DNA of 64,000 nucleotides from Pseudomonas mosselii (GTDB lineage: Bacteria; Pseudomonadota; Gammaproteobacteria; Pseudomonadales; Pseudomonadaceae). The stretch lies in NCBI RefSeq assembly GCF_019823065.1, contig NZ_CP081966.1:1581501-1645500 (forward strand). Direction: 5' to 3'. This document shows, piece after piece, positions 29,523-41,045 of this stretch. The notes beneath the pieces were generated by a model. That model did not search any database. It was given only the letters and a program-made list of their open reading frames with translations, and was not told where the DNA came from. Position 1 is the stretch's first letter, and the number at the start of each line of letters is the position of its first letter. The position numbers and the translations under genes were made by a program.

Positions 29523-30616
29523 TGTCCGACCAGGAACTCAAGGCCCTGCGCGTGCGCATCGACAGCCTCGACGAGAAGATCCTCGAGCTGATCAGCGAGC
29601 GTGCCCGTTGCGCCCAGGAAGTGGCCAAGGTCAAGACCGCGTCGCTGGCCGAAGGCGAGGCGCCGGTGTTCTATCGCCCCGAGCGTGAAGCCGCGGTGCT
29701 CAAGCGCGTCATGGAGCGCAACAAGGGGCCGCTGGACAACGAAGAGATGGCGCGGCTGTTCCGCGAGATCATGTCCTCCTGCCTGGCCCTGGAAGAGCCG
29801 CTAAAAGTCGCCTACCTCGGCCCGGAAGGCACCTTCACCCAGGCGGCCGCCATGAAGCACTTCGGTCACGCCGTGGTCAGTCGCCCGATGGCGGCCATCG
29901 ACGAGGTGTTCCGCGAAGTGGCGGCCGGTGCCGTCAACTTTGGCGTGGTGCCGGTGGAAAACTCCACCGAAGGCGCGGTCAGCCATACGCTGGACAGCTT
30001 CCTCGAACACGACATGGTGATCTGCGGCGAGGTGGAGCTGCGTATCCACCACCACCTGCTGGTGGGCGAGAACACCAAGACCGACAGCATCACCCGCATC
30101 TACTCCCATGCCCAGTCGCTGGCTCAGTGCCGCAAGTGGCTGGACGCCCATTACCCGAACGTCGAGCGCGTGGCTGTCTCCAGCAACGCCGAGGCGGCCA
30201 AGCGGGTCAAGGGCGAGTGGAACTCGGCGGCGATCGCTGGCGACATGGCGGCCAACCTGTACGGGCTGACCCGCCTGGCCGAGAAGATCGAGGACCGCCC
30301 GGACAACTCCACGCGCTTCCTCATGATCGGCAGCCAGGAAGTACCGCCGACCGGCGACGACAAGACCTCGATCATCGTTTCCATGAGCAACAAGCCGGGC
30401 GCGCTGCATGAGCTGCTGGTGCCGTTCCACGAGAACGGCATCGACCTGACGCGCATCGAGACCCGTCCGTCGCGCAGCGGCAAGTGGACCTACGTGTTCT
30501 TCATCGACTTCGTCGGCCATCACCGCGATCCGCTGATCAAGGCGGTGCTGGAGCAGATCAGCCAGGAGGCTGTGGCGCTGAAGGTGCTGGGTTCGTATCC
30601 GAAGGCGGTGCTTTGA
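29522..30616 (+). CDS. pheA: Bifunctional chorismate mutase/prephenate dehydratase (P-protein)
   Basis: A 364-residue fusion. Residues 1-90 are an AroQ-type chorismate mutase (LRVRIDSLDEKILELISERA, then the conserved FYRPERE). Residues about 95-270 are prephenate dehydratase (VAYLGPEGTFTQAA; VPVENSTEGAV; catalytic TRFLMIG). A C-terminal ACT domain follows (SIIVSMSNKPGALHELLVPFHENGIDLTRIETRPS), with the ESRP-equivalent phenylalanine-binding stretch. It makes phenylpyruvate and is feedback-inhibited by phenylalanine. The ATG overlaps the serC stop by one base. In P. aeruginosa hisC2 follows; here it is absent and a REP pair fills the gap. Confidence 0.96.
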   Translation: MSDQELKALRVRIDSLDEKILELISERARCAQEVAKVKTASLAEGEAPVFYRPEREAAVLKRVMERNKGPLDNEEMARLFREIMSSCLALEEPLKVAYLGPEGTFTQAAAMKHFGHAVVSRPMAAIDEVFREVAAGAVNFGVVPVENSTEGAVSHTLDSFLEHDMVICGEVELRIHHHLLVGENTKTDSITRIYSHAQSLAQCRKWLDAHYPNVERVAVSSNAEAAKRVKGEWNSAAIAGDMAANLYGLTRLAEKIEDRPDNSTRFLMIGSQEVPPTGDDKTSIIVSMSNKPGALHELLVPFHENGIDLTRIETRPSRSGKWTYVFFIDFVGHHRDPLIKAVLEQISQEAVALKVLGSYPKAVL

Positions 30617-30645
30617 TTTGAGATTGCCGGGGCCGCTTCGCGCCC

Positions 30646-30731
30646 CATCGCGACACAAGGCCGCTTCCACAGGTATTGTGCAGGCCTTGAAGCTGTACTG
30701 AGTCCTGTGGGAACGGCCTTGCGTCGCGATG
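30646..30731. repeat. Inverted REP pair between pheA and tyrA-aroA
   Basis: Twenty-eight-base arms at 30646-30673 and 30704-30731 (core CGCGACACAAGGCCGC) are near-perfect reverse complements, flanked by GGGGCCGC...GCGCCCC and GGGCTGC...GCAGCCC mini-hairpins. It occupies the place held by hisC2 in P. aeruginosa and may separate the transcripts or alter mRNA decay. Confidence 0.78.
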
Positions 30732-30794
30732 GGCTGCAACGCAGCCCCAGTGGGTCTCGCAGATTGCCTAGATTTCTGAACAGGGTTCGTACTC

Positions 30795-33035
30795 GTGGTT
30801 GATGCTGTAACAAACAAATCCGCACCGATTGTCGGCCGCTTGGTCGTGGTCGGCCTCGGCCTGATCGGCGGCTCCTTCGCCAAGGGCTTGCGTGAAAGCG
30901 GCCTGTGCCGCGAGGTGGTCGGCGTCGACCTGGATGCCGAGTCGCGCAAGCAGGCCGTGGCGCTGGGCGTGGTCGACCGCTGCGAGGCGGACCTGGCCGT
31001 CGCTTGTGTCGGCGCCGATGTCATCCAGCTGGCGGTACCGATCCTGGCCATGGAGAAAGTCCTGGCCCGGCTGGCCCAGCTTGACCTGGGTGACGCGGTG
31101 ATCACCGACGTGGGTAGTGCCAAGGGCAACGTCGTGCGTGCAGCGCGCGAAGCGTTCGCCGAGCGTCTGCCGCGCTTCGTGCCGGGGCACCCGATCGCCG
31201 GCTCCGAGCAAAGCGGCGTTGAGGCCTCCAATGCCGCGTTGTTCCGTCGCCACAAGGTGATTCTCACGCCGCTGGCGGACACCGACCCGCAGGCGCTGGC
31301 CGTGGTTGACCGCCTCTGGCGCGCGCTGGACGCCGATGTCGAGCACATGCCGGTGGAGCGCCATGACGAAGTCCTGGCCGCCACCAGCCACCTGCCGCAC
31401 CTGCTGGCCTTCGGCCTGGTCGATTCGCTGGCCAAGCGCAATGAAAACCTGGAGATCTTCCGGTACGCTGCGGGGGGCTTTCGCGATTTCACGAGAATCG
31501 CTGGTAGCGACCCGATCATGTGGCACGACATCTTCCTCGCCAACCGCGAGGCGGTCCTGCGCACTCTCGATACATTTCGCAGCGACCTCGACGCCTTGCG
31601 CGACGCGGTCGATGCTGGGGACGGGCACCAACTGCTGGGTGTGTTCACCCGCGCCCGGGTTGCCCGCGAGCATTTCAGTAAAATCCTGGCCCGCCGGGCC
31701 TATGTGGACGCTATGAACGCCAACGATCTGATTTTCCTGGCCCAACCGGGTGGCCGCGTGTCCGGACGGATCCGCGTACCTGGCGACAAGTCGATTTCCC
31801 ACCGCTCGATCATGCTCGGCTCGCTGGCCGAAGGCACCACCGAGGTGGAAGGTTTCCTCGAGGGCGAGGACGCCCTGGCCACCTTGCAGGCCTTCCGTGA
31901 CATGGGCGTGGTCATCGAAGGTCCGCACCACGGACGCGTGACCATCCATGGCGTCGGCCTGCACGGCCTCAAGCCGCCACCCGGCCCGCTGTATGTCGGC
32001 AACTCCGGTACCTCGATGCGCCTGTTGTCCGGCCTGCTGGCGGCGCAACCGTTCGACACCACCATGACTGGCGACGCCTCGCTGTCCAAGCGCCCGATGA
32101 ACCGCGTGGCCAATCCGTTGCGCGAAATGGGCGCTGTGGTCGAGACCGGCCCTGAAGGCCGTCCGCCGCTGACCATCCGTGGTGGTCATAAGCTCAAGGC
32201 GCTGAACTACACGCTGCCGATGGCCAGCGCCCAGGTCAAATCCTGCCTGCTGCTGGCCGGCCTGTACGCCGAGGGCACCACCACCGTCACCGAGCCTGCG
32301 CCCACCCGTGACCACACCGAGCGCATGCTGCGCGGCTTCGGCTACGCGGTCGAGTCGAACGGCCCGGTGGCCTCCCTGCAGTCTGGTGGCAAGCTCACCG
32401 CTACCCGCATCGAAGTACCGGCGGACATTTCCTCCTCGGCATTCTTCCTGGTGGCGGCCTCCATCGCTGAAGGTTCCGAGCTGGTCCTGGAGCACGTCGG
32501 TATCAACCCGACCCGCACCGGCGTGATCGACATCCTCCGCCTGATGGGTGGCGACATCACCCTTGAGAACCAGCGTGAAGTCGGCGGCGAGCCGGTGGCC
32601 GACCTGCGCGTGCGCGGCGCCAAGCTCAAGGGTATCGAGATTCCCGAGCACCTGGTGCCGCTGGCCATCGACGAGTTCCCGGTGCTGTTCGTCGCCGCTG
32701 CCTGCGCCGAAGGGCGCACGGTGCTGCGTGGCGCCGAAGAGCTGCGGGTCAAGGAGTCGGACCGCATCCAGGTGATGGCCGACGGCCTGATCGCCCTGGG
32801 CGTGAAGTGCGAGCCGACGCCGGACGGCATTATCATCGACGGCGGCCCGATCGGCGGCGGCGAAGTGCACGGCCACGGTGACCATCGCATCGCCATGGCC
32901 TTCAGCATCGCCTCGCTGCGCGCCAGCGCGCCGATCGTGATCCATGACTGTGCCAACGTCGCCACGTCGTTCCCCAACTTCCTGGCGCTGTGCAAGGAAG
33001 TCGGAATCCGCGTCGCCGAAGAGGGCAAGTCGTGA
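30795..33035 (+). CDS. aroA: Fused prephenate dehydrogenase/3-phosphoshikimate 1-carboxyvinyltransferase
   Basis: A 746-residue TyrA-AroA fusion, usual in Pseudomonas. Residues 1 to about 300 are the TyrA dehydrogenase (NAD-binding [23 protein letters not shown]). From about residue 310 is EPSP synthase: [59 protein letters not shown] and GDHRIAMAF. The synthase resembles the class II group more than E. coli AroA. The protein makes hydroxyphenylpyruvate for tyrosine and EPSP for chorismate. The start codon is GTG at 30795 ([11 protein letters not shown]); the cmk start overlaps its stop by four bases. Confidence 0.95.
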   Translation: MVDAVTNKSAPIVGRLVVVGLGLIGGSFAKGLRESGLCREVVGVDLDAESRKQAVALGVVDRCEADLAVACVGADVIQLAVPILAMEKVLARLAQLDLGDAVITDVGSAKGNVVRAAREAFAERLPRFVPGHPIAGSEQSGVEASNAALFRRHKVILTPLADTDPQALAVVDRLWRALDADVEHMPVERHDEVLAATSHLPHLLAFGLVDSLAKRNENLEIFRYAAGGFRDFTRIAGSDPIMWHDIFLANREAVLRTLDTFRSDLDALRDAVDAGDGHQLLGVFTRARVAREHFSKILARRAYVDAMNANDLIFLAQPGGRVSGRIRVPGDKSISHRSIMLGSLAEGTTEVEGFLEGEDALATLQAFRDMGVVIEGPHHGRVTIHGVGLHGLKPPPGPLYVGNSGTSMRLLSGLLAAQPFDTTMTGDASLSKRPMNRVANPLREMGAVVETGPEGRPPLTIRGGHKLKALNYTLPMASAQVKSCLLLAGLYAEGTTTVTEPAPTRDHTERMLRGFGYAVESNGPVASLQSGGKLTATRIEVPADISSSAFFLVAASIAEGSELVLEHVGINPTRTGVIDILRLMGGDITLENQREVGGEPVADLRVRGAKLKGIEIPEHLVPLAIDEFPVLFVAAACAEGRTVLRGAEELRVKESDRIQVMADGLIALGVKCEPTPDGIIIDGGPIGGGEVHGHGDHRIAMAFSIASLRASAPIVIHDCANVATSFPNFLALCKEVGIRVAEEGKS

Positions 33036-33718
33036 ATTCGCAAGCACCGGTCATCACCATCGACGGGCCGAGCGGCTCGGGCAAGGGTACCGTGGCGGGC
33101 CTGCTGGCCCGCGAGCTGGGCTGGCGCCTGCTCGATTCCGGCGCCCTGTACCGCCTGCTGGCGTTCAATGCCAGCAATCATGGCGTCGACCTGACCAACG
33201 AAGAGCTGCTCAAGGCCCTGGCCGCCCATCTGGACGTGCAGTTCATCGCTGCCGAGCCGGGCAAATTGCAGCAGATCATTCTCGAGGGCGAGGATGTCAG
33301 TCATGTCATCCGTACCGAGACCGTCGGTGCCGGCGCATCGATGGTCGCCTCGCTGCCGGCGGTGCGCGAGGCGCTGCTGCAGCGCCAGCGCGCCTTCCGC
33401 GAGGCGCCGGGTTTGATTGCCGACGGTCGCGACATGGGCACCGTGGTGTTCCCTGACGCGCCGCTCAAGGTCTTCCTCACCGCCAGCGCCGAGGAGCGTG
33501 CCCGTCGCCGCTACCTGCAGTTGAAGGGCAAGGGTGAAGATGTTAGTCTGTCAAGTCTGCTAGATGAGATCCGTGCGCGCGATGAGCGTGACACCCAGCG
33601 CGCAGTGGCCCCGCTCAAGCCGGCGGCCGATGCCATTCAGCTGGATTCCACGGAGTTGTCCATCGAGCAGGTGCTGCAACGCATCAGAAGCGAGCTCGCC
33701 CTGCGCGACCTGGCCTGA
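33032..33718 (+). CDS. cmk: Cytidylate kinase
   Basis: A 228-residue P-loop nucleoside monophosphate kinase with Walker [11 protein letters not shown] near residue 11, the CMP-binding [12 protein letters not shown] and [15 protein letters not shown] segments, and the lid region [14 protein letters not shown]. It phosphorylates CMP and dCMP. The GTG at 33032 is chosen because GAGGG lies just upstream, it overlaps the previous stop (GTGA), and the length fits the family; upstream in-frame codons fall inside aroA. It is followed by rpsA, as in most gammaproteobacteria. Confidence 0.96.
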   Translation: MNSQAPVITIDGPSGSGKGTVAGLLARELGWRLLDSGALYRLLAFNASNHGVDLTNEELLKALAAHLDVQFIAAEPGKLQQIILEGEDVSHVIRTETVGAGASMVASLPAVREALLQRQRAFREAPGLIADGRDMGTVVFPDAPLKVFLTASAEERARRRYLQLKGKGEDVSLSSLLDEIRARDERDTQRAVAPLKPAADAIQLDSTELSIEQVLQRIRSELALRDLA

Positions 33719-33841
33719 TGGAGAGGAGAGCGGGCAGGGGCACCAGTCAACGTCCTGCCAGTTCTTCTTTACTTAACGAAACCCACATTGTCTGGAAAGT
33801 GGCTATGGGCGTTTGTTTCGCCCGAATCTACAGGAATTAAA

Positions 33842-35518
33842 ATGAGCGAAAGCTTTGCAGAACTCTTTGAAGAAAGCCTGAAAACCCTCAATCTTCAGCC
33901 GGGTGCCATCATCACCGGTATCGTTGTCGACATCGACGGCGACTGGGTTACCGTTCACGCTGGCCTGAAGTCCGAGGGCGTCATCCCGCTCGAGCAGTTC
34001 ATCAACGAAGCTGGCGAGCTGACCATCAAGGTCGGTGACGAAGTTCACGTTGCGCTGGACGCGGTCGAAGACGGCTTTGGCGAAACCAAGCTGTCCCGTG
34101 AAAAAGCCAAGCGCGCCGAGTGCTGGATTGTTCTGGAAGCTGCTTTCGCTGCCGAAGAAGTGGTCAAGGGCGTTATCAACGGTAAGGTTAAAGGCGGCTT
34201 CACTGTCGACGTTAACGGCATCCGTGCGTTCCTGCCGGGCTCCCTGGTTGATGTCCGCCCAGTGCGCGACACCACCCACCTCGAAGGCAAAGAGCTGGAA
34301 TTCAAGGTCATCAAGCTGGACCAGAAGCGCAACAACGTTGTCGTTTCTCGTCGCAGCGTCCTGGAAGCCGAAAACAGCGCCGAGCGCGAAGCTCTGCTGG
34401 AGTCGCTGCAGGAAGGCCAGCAGGTCAAAGGTATTGTCAAGAACCTCACCGACTACGGTGCGTTCGTTGACCTGGGTGGCGTCGATGGTCTGCTGCACAT
34501 CACCGACATGGCCTGGAAGCGTATCAAGCACCCGTCGGAAATCGTCAACGTTGGTGACGAGATCGACGTCAAGGTCCTGAAGTACGATCGCGAGCGCAAC
34601 CGCGTTTCGCTGGGTCTGAAGCAACTGGGCGAAGACCCATGGGTTGCTATCAAAGCCCGTTACCCAGAAAGCACCCGCGTCATGGCTCGCGTCACCAACC
34701 TGACCGACTATGGCTGCTTCGCTGAACTGGAAGAAGGCGTTGAAGGCCTGGTGCACGTCTCCGAAATGGACTGGACCAACAAGAACATCCACCCGTCGAA
34801 AGTCGTTCAGGTTGGCGACGAAGTGGAAGTCATGGTTCTGGACATCGACGAAGAGCGTCGTCGTATCTCCCTGGGTATCAAGCAGTGCAAATCGAACCCA
34901 TGGGAAGACTTCTCCGGCCAGTTCAACAAGGGTGACAAGATCACCGGTACCATCAAGTCGATCACCGACTTCGGTATCTTCATCGGTCTGGACGGCGGCA
35001 TCGACGGTCTGGTTCACCTGTCCGACATCTCCTGGAACGAAGCTGGCGAAGAAGCCGTGCGTCGCTTCAAGAAGGGCGACGAGCTGGAAACCGTCATCCT
35101 GTCGGTTGACCCAGAGCGCGAGCGCATCTCCCTGGGCATCAAGCAGCTGGAAGACGATCCGTTCTCCAACTTCGTTGCTGTCAACGACAAGGGCGCTATC
35201 GTTAAAGGTATCGTCAAGGAAGTTGACGCCAAGGGCGCTATCGTGACCCTGGCCGACGACATCGAAGCTACTCTGAAGGCTTCCGAAATCAGCCGTGACC
35301 GCGTTGAAGACGCCCGTAACGTGCTGAAGGAAGGCGAAGAGATCGAAGCCAAGATCATCAGCGTCGACCGCAAGTCCCGCGTTATCAGCCTGTCCATCAA
35401 GTCGAAGGACGACGCTGAAGAGCGCGAAGCCATCCAGAGCCTGAAAAACGCTCCGGAAGCGGCTGCCGATACCACCATGGCTGCGCTGCTGCGCGAAGCA
35501 ATGGCCAAGCAGAACTGA
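33842..35518 (+). CDS. rpsA: 30S ribosomal protein S1
   Basis: A 558-residue protein with six S1 RNA-binding repeats, visible as repeated VKG.V..(L/I)[15 protein letters not shown] units (near residues 190, 278, 365 and 452) after two divergent N-terminal repeats that bind the ribosome ([14 protein letters not shown]...). It brings mRNA to the 30S subunit. Codon use is noticeably more restricted than in neighbouring genes, as expected for a highly expressed ribosomal protein. The ATG at 33842 follows AGGA; an in-frame extension from 33788 is not conserved. S1 usually represses its own translation; no specific leader structure is claimed. Confidence 0.98.
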   Translation: MSESFAELFEESLKTLNLQPGAIITGIVVDIDGDWVTVHAGLKSEGVIPLEQFINEAGELTIKVGDEVHVALDAVEDGFGETKLSREKAKRAECWIVLEAAFAAEEVVKGVINGKVKGGFTVDVNGIRAFLPGSLVDVRPVRDTTHLEGKELEFKVIKLDQKRNNVVVSRRSVLEAENSAEREALLESLQEGQQVKGIVKNLTDYGAFVDLGGVDGLLHITDMAWKRIKHPSEIVNVGDEIDVKVLKYDRERNRVSLGLKQLGEDPWVAIKARYPESTRVMARVTNLTDYGCFAELEEGVEGLVHVSEMDWTNKNIHPSKVVQVGDEVEVMVLDIDEERRRISLGIKQCKSNPWEDFSGQFNKGDKITGTIKSITDFGIFIGLDGGIDGLVHLSDISWNEAGEEAVRRFKKGDELETVILSVDPERERISLGIKQLEDDPFSNFVAVNDKGAIVKGIVKEVDAKGAIVTLADDIEATLKASEISRDRVEDARNVLKEGEEIEAKIISVDRKSRVISLSIKSKDDAEEREAIQSLKNAPEAAADTTMAALLREAMAKQN

Positions 35519-35534
35519 GTTCTGTTTGATCGGT

Positions 35535-35564
35535 AAAAAGGCGACCCTTGGGTCGCCTTTTTTT
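35535..35564 (+). terminator. Intrinsic terminator of rpsA
   Basis: A stem GGCGACCC / GGGTCGCC, extended by A5 and T5 pairing, has a two-base loop and ends in a T7 tract beginning 39 bases after the rpsA stop: a textbook rho-independent terminator. The remaining 276 bases before ihfB contain no credible gene and should hold the ihfB promoter. Confidence 0.92.
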
Positions 35565-35840
35565 GTGTCTGTGATTTGCCTGGCTGGCTCAAAGCAGTTT
35601 GTTCCTACAGGGTTTGTGGCTATTTCTGCGGGTGTGCGTGATGCGTGGGCGGTAGGCTTTCCCGCTTGCCCGCAAAGTCGCGTCTCAGTGCGCTTGGGTT
35701 CGTGCGGAGTGAGGATTGCCCGTGCTGCGTCTTATCTTGAATTTTTTTGTTTAGTCAAGAACCACACTGTTCAAATCCGCCGGGGCGTGCTACAAACTGA
35801 TTAAGCAATGATCTAGCTGCTTGATAACGAAGGGAAAAAT

Positions 35841-36137
35841 ATGACGAAGTCGGAGCTGATCGAACGAATTGTCACCCATCAGGGGCTGCTCTCGTCCAAG
35901 GACGTCGAGCTGGCCATCAAGACCATGCTTGAGCAGATGTCGCAGTGCCTGGCGACCGGGGATCGCATCGAGATCCGTGGCTTTGGCAGCTTTTCCCTGC
36001 ACTACCGCGCACCGCGGGTAGGGCGCAATCCCAAGACCGGCCAGTCGGTCAGCCTCGAAGGCAAGTACGTGCCGCACTTCAAGCCCGGCAAGGAGCTGCG
36101 AGATCGGGTTAATGAAGAAGAGCACGAGCCCCATTGA
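35841..36137 (+). CDS. ihfB: Integration host factor subunit beta
   Basis: A 98-residue HU/IHF-family DNA-bending protein: [23 protein letters not shown], then the dimer and arm region [29 protein letters not shown], in which the NPKTG arm tip carries the intercalating Pro. The beta subunit is recognised by its start and by the position after rpsA. It pairs with IhfA to bend DNA at promoters and recombination sites. An AAGGGAAAAAT site precedes the ATG. In P. aeruginosa this gene (himD) is the left boundary of the O-antigen locus, as it appears to be here. Confidence 0.97.
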   Translation: MTKSELIERIVTHQGLLSSKDVELAIKTMLEQMSQCLATGDRIEIRGFGSFSLHYRAPRVGRNPKTGQSVSLEGKYVPHFKPGKELRDRVNEEEHEPH

Positions 36138-36153
36138 GTGAAGGAGCAGTCTG

Positions 36154-36417
36154 ATGCGTAACCTCAAGCGCGCCCTGGCGGCGCTGTTCGTGCTGCTGCT
36201 GGCGGCTGTGGTGTTGTTCTTCGTGCTGGAAAATCAGCAGGCGGTTTCATTGGTGATGTTCGGCTGGACTGCTCCGCCTTTGCCTGTCGCTGTATTGGTG
36301 TTGGTGGCGCTGGTTGTCGGGCTGGCAATCGGGCCTCTGCTGGGGGCGTACGGCATGGCGCGTGGCAAGCGCAGGATTCGGGCCTCGATCCGACAAGCAG
36401 TCTCAACCAAAGGTTAG
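36154..36417 (+). CDS. LapA family (DUF1049) inner-membrane protein
   Basis: An 87-residue protein with two hydrophobic helices (ALFVLLLAAVVLFFVLENQQ and VAVLVLVALVVGLAIGPLLGAYGMA) and a basic C-terminal tail (RGKRRIRASIRQ). This is the lipopolysaccharide assembly protein A domain. E. coli LapA works with LapB in control of LPS synthesis, and a LapB partner gene often follows; none does here. The gene is 16 bases after ihfB and likely shares its transcript. It is short of LapB-type TPR sequence, so only a LapA-domain call is made. Confidence 0.85.
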   Translation: MRNLKRALAALFVLLLAAVVLFFVLENQQAVSLVMFGWTAPPLPVAVLVLVALVVGLAIGPLLGAYGMARGKRRIRASIRQAVSTKG

Positions 36418-37045
36418 TGCATCTGCGGTGACGACGCGGTGTGGGTTGGTCTATTGCTCGATCTCGATTGATCGTTGCTCACGGCGGCTATTTGATTGGC
36501 GCTGATCTGCATGTTCCGATATGTATTCGGATGGTGTGGTGGTCGGCATTACGAAGTTGCTCGTTTCACGCCTGGTCCATTTTCTGAATGTTGGCGATAG
36601 CCTTTGCGACTCTGTTACTCGATAGATGTTTCAATGTTGCCGTTGCTTGTTCGTGGTCTGGGTGGTCGCGCGCTGTGTGCTAGTTTCCTAGCTATTAGAT
36701 GAGTAGTTGCCTAACGATATTTCGTGATTCCCGGCGTCCGTTTTTCGGGATTCGACTCTCAGGCGTTCTGTAGATTTTTGGCGGCTATCAACAAGACTTG
36801 TCGCGCTCACTCATTCTTTCATGTGTCTCTCTGCTCGCCTGTTTGCGGGGGTTGGAGGTGCTATGATGTTATTCTGATGGCTGCAGGGGTTCGGTCTGTT
36901 GGGCGTCCGGCGGTCCCTGGAGGCCTGCTCGGGGCTATGCTATCGGGGCTCGATCCATTACTATTCGTAAGATGTCAGAAACTGTGCCTGGGCTGGAGTC
37001 CGGGCGTGAGCGGCAAAAGTTAAAGCTGCATTATCGGAGCTATGC
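36418..37045. other. 628-base gene-free leader of the O-antigen locus
   Basis: There is no convincing gene here; open frames such as 36724-37023 lack a good ribosome site and known motifs. The composition is visibly more A+T-rich than the flanking core genes, marking the left edge of the island. The locus promoter is expected here, but no strong sigma-70 pair could be fixed with confidence. A wzz chain-length gene, present at this place in P. aeruginosa, is not seen. Confidence 0.6.
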
Positions 37046-38359
37046 ATGTTTGATCAGACCCAAGCCAGTATCGAGAGATTCAAAAGTAAGGAAGCCATCA
37101 TTGGTATCGTGGGTCTGGGGTATGTTGGCCTGCCGCTGATGTTGCGTTATAACGCCATCGGCTATCGTGTGCTGGGTATTGATATCAATACCGTAAAAGT
37201 TGATATGCTCAATGCAGGCCAGAGTGATATCGAACATATTTCGCACGACAGCGTCGCCCAGGCGCGTGCCAGCGGTTTCGAAGCAACTGCCGACTTTACC
37301 CGTGTCAGCGAATGTGATGCGTTGATCCTGTGCGTTCCTACGCCGCTCAACAAATATCGCGAACCGGACCTGAGTTTCGTGATCGACACCACTAACGCAA
37401 TCAAGCCGTACCTGCGTGCCGGTCAGGTCGTTTCGCTGGAAAGCACCACTTACCCAGGTACAACCGAGGAAGAACTGCTGCCTCGGGTACAGGAGGGTGG
37501 TCTGAAGGTGGGCGAGGATATCTTCCTCGTCTATTCCCCTGAACGCGAAGATCCGGGCAACCCCAACTTCGAGACCCGCACCATTCCGAAGGTCATTGGC
37601 GGGCACACGCCGAACTGCCTGCGCGTGGGCGTTGCATTGTACGAGCAGGCGATAGATCAGGTCGTACAGGTCAGTTCCACCAAGGCAGCCGAACTCACCA
37701 AGCTGCTGGAAAACATTCACCGCGCGGTCAACATCGGCCTGGTCAACGAAATGAAAATCGTTGCCGACCGCATGGGTATCGATATCTTCGAAGTGGTCGA
37801 TGCCGCCGCCACCAAGCCATTCGGCTTTACCGCCTACTACCCGGGGCCTGGCCTGGGTGGTCACTGCATTCCAATCGATCCGTTCTACCTGACCTGGAAG
37901 GCTCGCGAATACGGTCTGCATACCCGCTTCATCGAGTTGTCGGGCGAGATCAACAAGGCCATGCCGGAGTACGTTGTCGGCAAGCTGGTGAACGGCCTCA
38001 ACGAGCAAGGCAAGGCGCTCAAGGGCAGCCGTGTGCTGGTTCTGGGCATCGCCTACAAGAAGAACGTGGATGATATGCGTGAGTCGCCCTCGGTCGAGAT
38101 CATGGAGCTGCTTGAGGACAAGGGCGCCGTGGTGGCCTACAGCGATCCGCATGTGCCCACTTTCCCGGAAATGCGCGAGCACCACTTCGATCTGTCCAGC
38201 GAGCCGCTGACCGCCGCCAACGTCGCCACCTTCGATGCGGTGGTACTGGCAACCGATCATGACAAGTTCGATTACGCCCTGGTCCAGGCCAATGCCCGAC
38301 TGCTGGTCGACAGCCGCGGTAAGTACCGTACACCGGCGGCGAACATCATCAAGGCCTAA
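37046..38359 (+). CDS. wbpA: UDP-N-acetyl-D-glucosamine 6-dehydrogenase (WbpA-like)
   Basis: A 437-residue nucleotide-sugar dehydrogenase. The NAD-binding motif [12 protein letters not shown] is near residue 20, the substrate region has [15 protein letters not shown], and the catalytic Cys lies in [15 protein letters not shown] near residue 275. [16 protein letters not shown] is in the C-terminal domain. It oxidises UDP-GlcNAc to UDP-GlcNAcA, the first step of the WbpABED route. The ATG at 37046 follows CGGAGC by six bases. It opens the sugar-nucleotide gene set wbpA-wbpB-wbpD-wbpE. Confidence 0.93.
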   Translation: MFDQTQASIERFKSKEAIIGIVGLGYVGLPLMLRYNAIGYRVLGIDINTVKVDMLNAGQSDIEHISHDSVAQARASGFEATADFTRVSECDALILCVPTPLNKYREPDLSFVIDTTNAIKPYLRAGQVVSLESTTYPGTTEEELLPRVQEGGLKVGEDIFLVYSPEREDPGNPNFETRTIPKVIGGHTPNCLRVGVALYEQAIDQVVQVSSTKAAELTKLLENIHRAVNIGLVNEMKIVADRMGIDIFEVVDAAATKPFGFTAYYPGPGLGGHCIPIDPFYLTWKAREYGLHTRFIELSGEINKAMPEYVVGKLVNGLNEQGKALKGSRVLVLGIAYKKNVDDMRESPSVEIMELLEDKGAVVAYSDPHVPTFPEMREHHFDLSSEPLTAANVATFDAVVLATDHDKFDYALVQANARLLVDSRGKYRTPAANIIKA

Positions 38360-39379
<1,020 letters not shown>

Positions 39380-39382
39380 ATC

Positions 39383-39967
39383 ATGAGCTACTTCCAGCAT
39401 TCAAGCGCCATCGTCGACGAGGGCGCCCAGATCGGTGACGGGTCGCGTGTCTGGCATTTCGTTCATGTCTGCGGCGGTGCGCGCATCGGTGCGGGCGTGT
39501 CGCTCGGACAGAACGTGTTCGTTGGCAACAAGGTCGTGATTGGTGATCATTGCAAGGTCCAGAACAACGTGTCGGTCTATGACAACGTGACTCTGGAGGA
39601 GGGGGTGTTCTGCGGCCCCAGCATGGTGTTCACCAATGTCTACAACCCGCGTTCGCTGGTCGAGCGCAAGGATGAGTACCGCGATACGCGGGTCAAGCGC
39701 GGCGCGACGCTGGGTGCCAACTGCACCATCGTCTGTGGTGTCACCATCGGCGAATTTGCCTTTGTCGGTGCCGGCGCTGTTATCAACAAGGACGTGCCCG
39801 CTTATGCCCTGATGGTTGGCGTGCCTGCGCGCCAGATCGGCTGGATGAGCGAATTTGGCGAACAGCTGGAGTTGCCCCTGGAGGGCACCGGCCGCGCTGT
39901 GTGCATTCACACGGGGGCGTACTATGTCCTCAATGGCCGCACGTTGAGCAAGGAGAGCATTCAGTGA
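39383..39967 (+). CDS. wbpD: UDP-2-acetamido-3-amino-2,3-dideoxy-glucuronate N-acetyltransferase (WbpD-like)
   Basis: A 194-residue left-handed beta-helix acyltransferase. Hexapeptide repeats run through most of its length ([64 protein letters not shown]), followed by the catalytic-site region NVYNPRS and the [25 protein letters not shown] end. WbpD acetylates the 3-amino group to give UDP-GlcNAc3NAcA. It is translationally linked to wbpE through a four-base overlap (GTGA). Acetyltransferases of the PglD type are longer at the N terminus and differ. Confidence 0.92.
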   Translation: MSYFQHSSAIVDEGAQIGDGSRVWHFVHVCGGARIGAGVSLGQNVFVGNKVVIGDHCKVQNNVSVYDNVTLEEGVFCGPSMVFTNVYNPRSLVERKDEYRDTRVKRGATLGANCTIVCGVTIGEFAFVGAGAVINKDVPAYALMVGVPARQIGWMSEFGEQLELPLEGTGRAVCIHTGAYYVLNGRTLSKESIQ

Positions 39968-41043
39968 TCGAGTTCATCGACCTTAAGACCCAGCAGTCGC
40001 TGCTTCGCGAGAAGATCGACGCAGGCATCTCACGCGTACTTGCGCACGGCCAGTACATCCTTGGCCCGGAAGTGGCGGAACTTGAAGATAAGCTGGCCGC
40101 GTTCGTTGGCGCGAAACACTGCATCAGTGTCGCCAACGGTACCGACGCGCTGCAGATTGCGCAGATGGCGTTGGGGATCGGCCCGGGCGATGAGGTAATC
40201 ACGCCCGGCTTCACCTACATCGCGACTGCCGAAACGGTCGCACTGCTGGGGGCCAAGCCGGTGTACGTGGATGTCGATCCGCGCACGTACAACTTGGACC
40301 CGCAGTTGCTCGAGGCGGCGATAACGCCGCGCACCAAGGCCATCATTCCGGTGTCGCTGTACGGCCAGTGCGCGGACTTCGACGCGATCAACGCGATTGC
40401 CGCCCGGCACGGTATTCCTGTGATCGAGGATGCGGCGCAGAGTTTTGGCGCAACCTACAAAGGAAAGCGCTCCTGCAACCTGACCACGATTTCCTGCACC
40501 AGTTTCTTCCCGAGCAAGCCGCTGGGTTGCTACGGCGATGGTGGGGCGATCTTCACCAATGATGACGAGCTGGCGGTTGTGCTGCGGCAGATTGCCCGGC
40601 ATGGTCAGGATCGACGCTATCACCACATCCGGGTCGGGGTGAACAGCCGGTTGGATACGTTGCAGGCGGCGATTCTGCTGCCCAAGCTGGAGATCTTCGA
40701 GGAGGAGCTCAAGCAGCGTCAGCAAGTGGCGCAAAACTATGCGCGTCTGCTTGAGGGGGCCGGTATCGCTGCTCCGTATGTAGAGCAGCATAATGTCAGT
40801 GCTTGGGCTCAATATACCGTGCAAGTGGAGTCGCGAGATTCTGTGCAGCAGATTTTGAAGGCTGGGGGCGTGCCAACAGCCGTACATTATCCTATTCCGC
40901 TGAACAAGCAGCCAGCTGTGGCTGATGCAGGTGCTCAAGTGCCCGTTGGCGATGCAGTTGCTCAGCGCGTAATGAGCTTGCCCATGCACCCCTACCTGGC
41001 CATTGAGGATCAGCAGAACATCGTGGCAGTCTTGGCCGGCTGA
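39964..41043 (+). CDS. wbpE: UDP-3-keto-GlcNAcA aminotransferase (WbpE-like)
   Basis: A 359-residue DegT/DnrJ/EryC1/StrS aminotransferase. [13 protein letters not shown] binds the PLP phosphate, [13 protein letters not shown] holds the cofactor Asp, and [15 protein letters not shown] carries the PLP Lys near residue 185. The start [11 protein letters not shown] and much of the centre closely resemble P. aeruginosa WbpE as recalled, and the length is the same. It transfers an amino group from glutamate to the 3-keto sugar, with WbpB recycling its NAD via 2-oxoglutarate. The GTG at 39964 overlaps the wbpD stop. The open frame upstream (from 39901) is inside wbpD. Confidence 0.94.
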   Translation: MIEFIDLKTQQSLLREKIDAGISRVLAHGQYILGPEVAELEDKLAAFVGAKHCISVANGTDALQIAQMALGIGPGDEVITPGFTYIATAETVALLGAKPVYVDVDPRTYNLDPQLLEAAITPRTKAIIPVSLYGQCADFDAINAIAARHGIPVIEDAAQSFGATYKGKRSCNLTTISCTSFFPSKPLGCYGDGGAIFTNDDELAVVLRQIARHGQDRRYHHIRVGVNSRLDTLQAAILLPKLEIFEEELKQRQQVAQNYARLLEGAGIAAPYVEQHNVSAWAQYTVQVESRDSVQQILKAGGVPTAVHYPIPLNKQPAVADAGAQVPVGDAVAQRVMSLPMHPYLAIEDQQNIVAVLAG

Positions 41044-41045
41044 TT

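Noticed and set aside
30768..33047. 759-codon minus-strand open frame over tyrA-aroA
   Set aside because: Antisense shadow of a secure gene, no recognisable domain or ribosome site.
35648..35657. GGCGGTAGGC resembling the ops/JUMPstart element of polysaccharide operons
   Set aside because: Only a partial match, and it lies between rpsA and ihfB rather than in the leader of the O-antigen genes.
36724..37023. Possible 99-residue gene in the O-antigen leader
   Set aside because: No ribosome site, irregular codon use, no signal or family motif.
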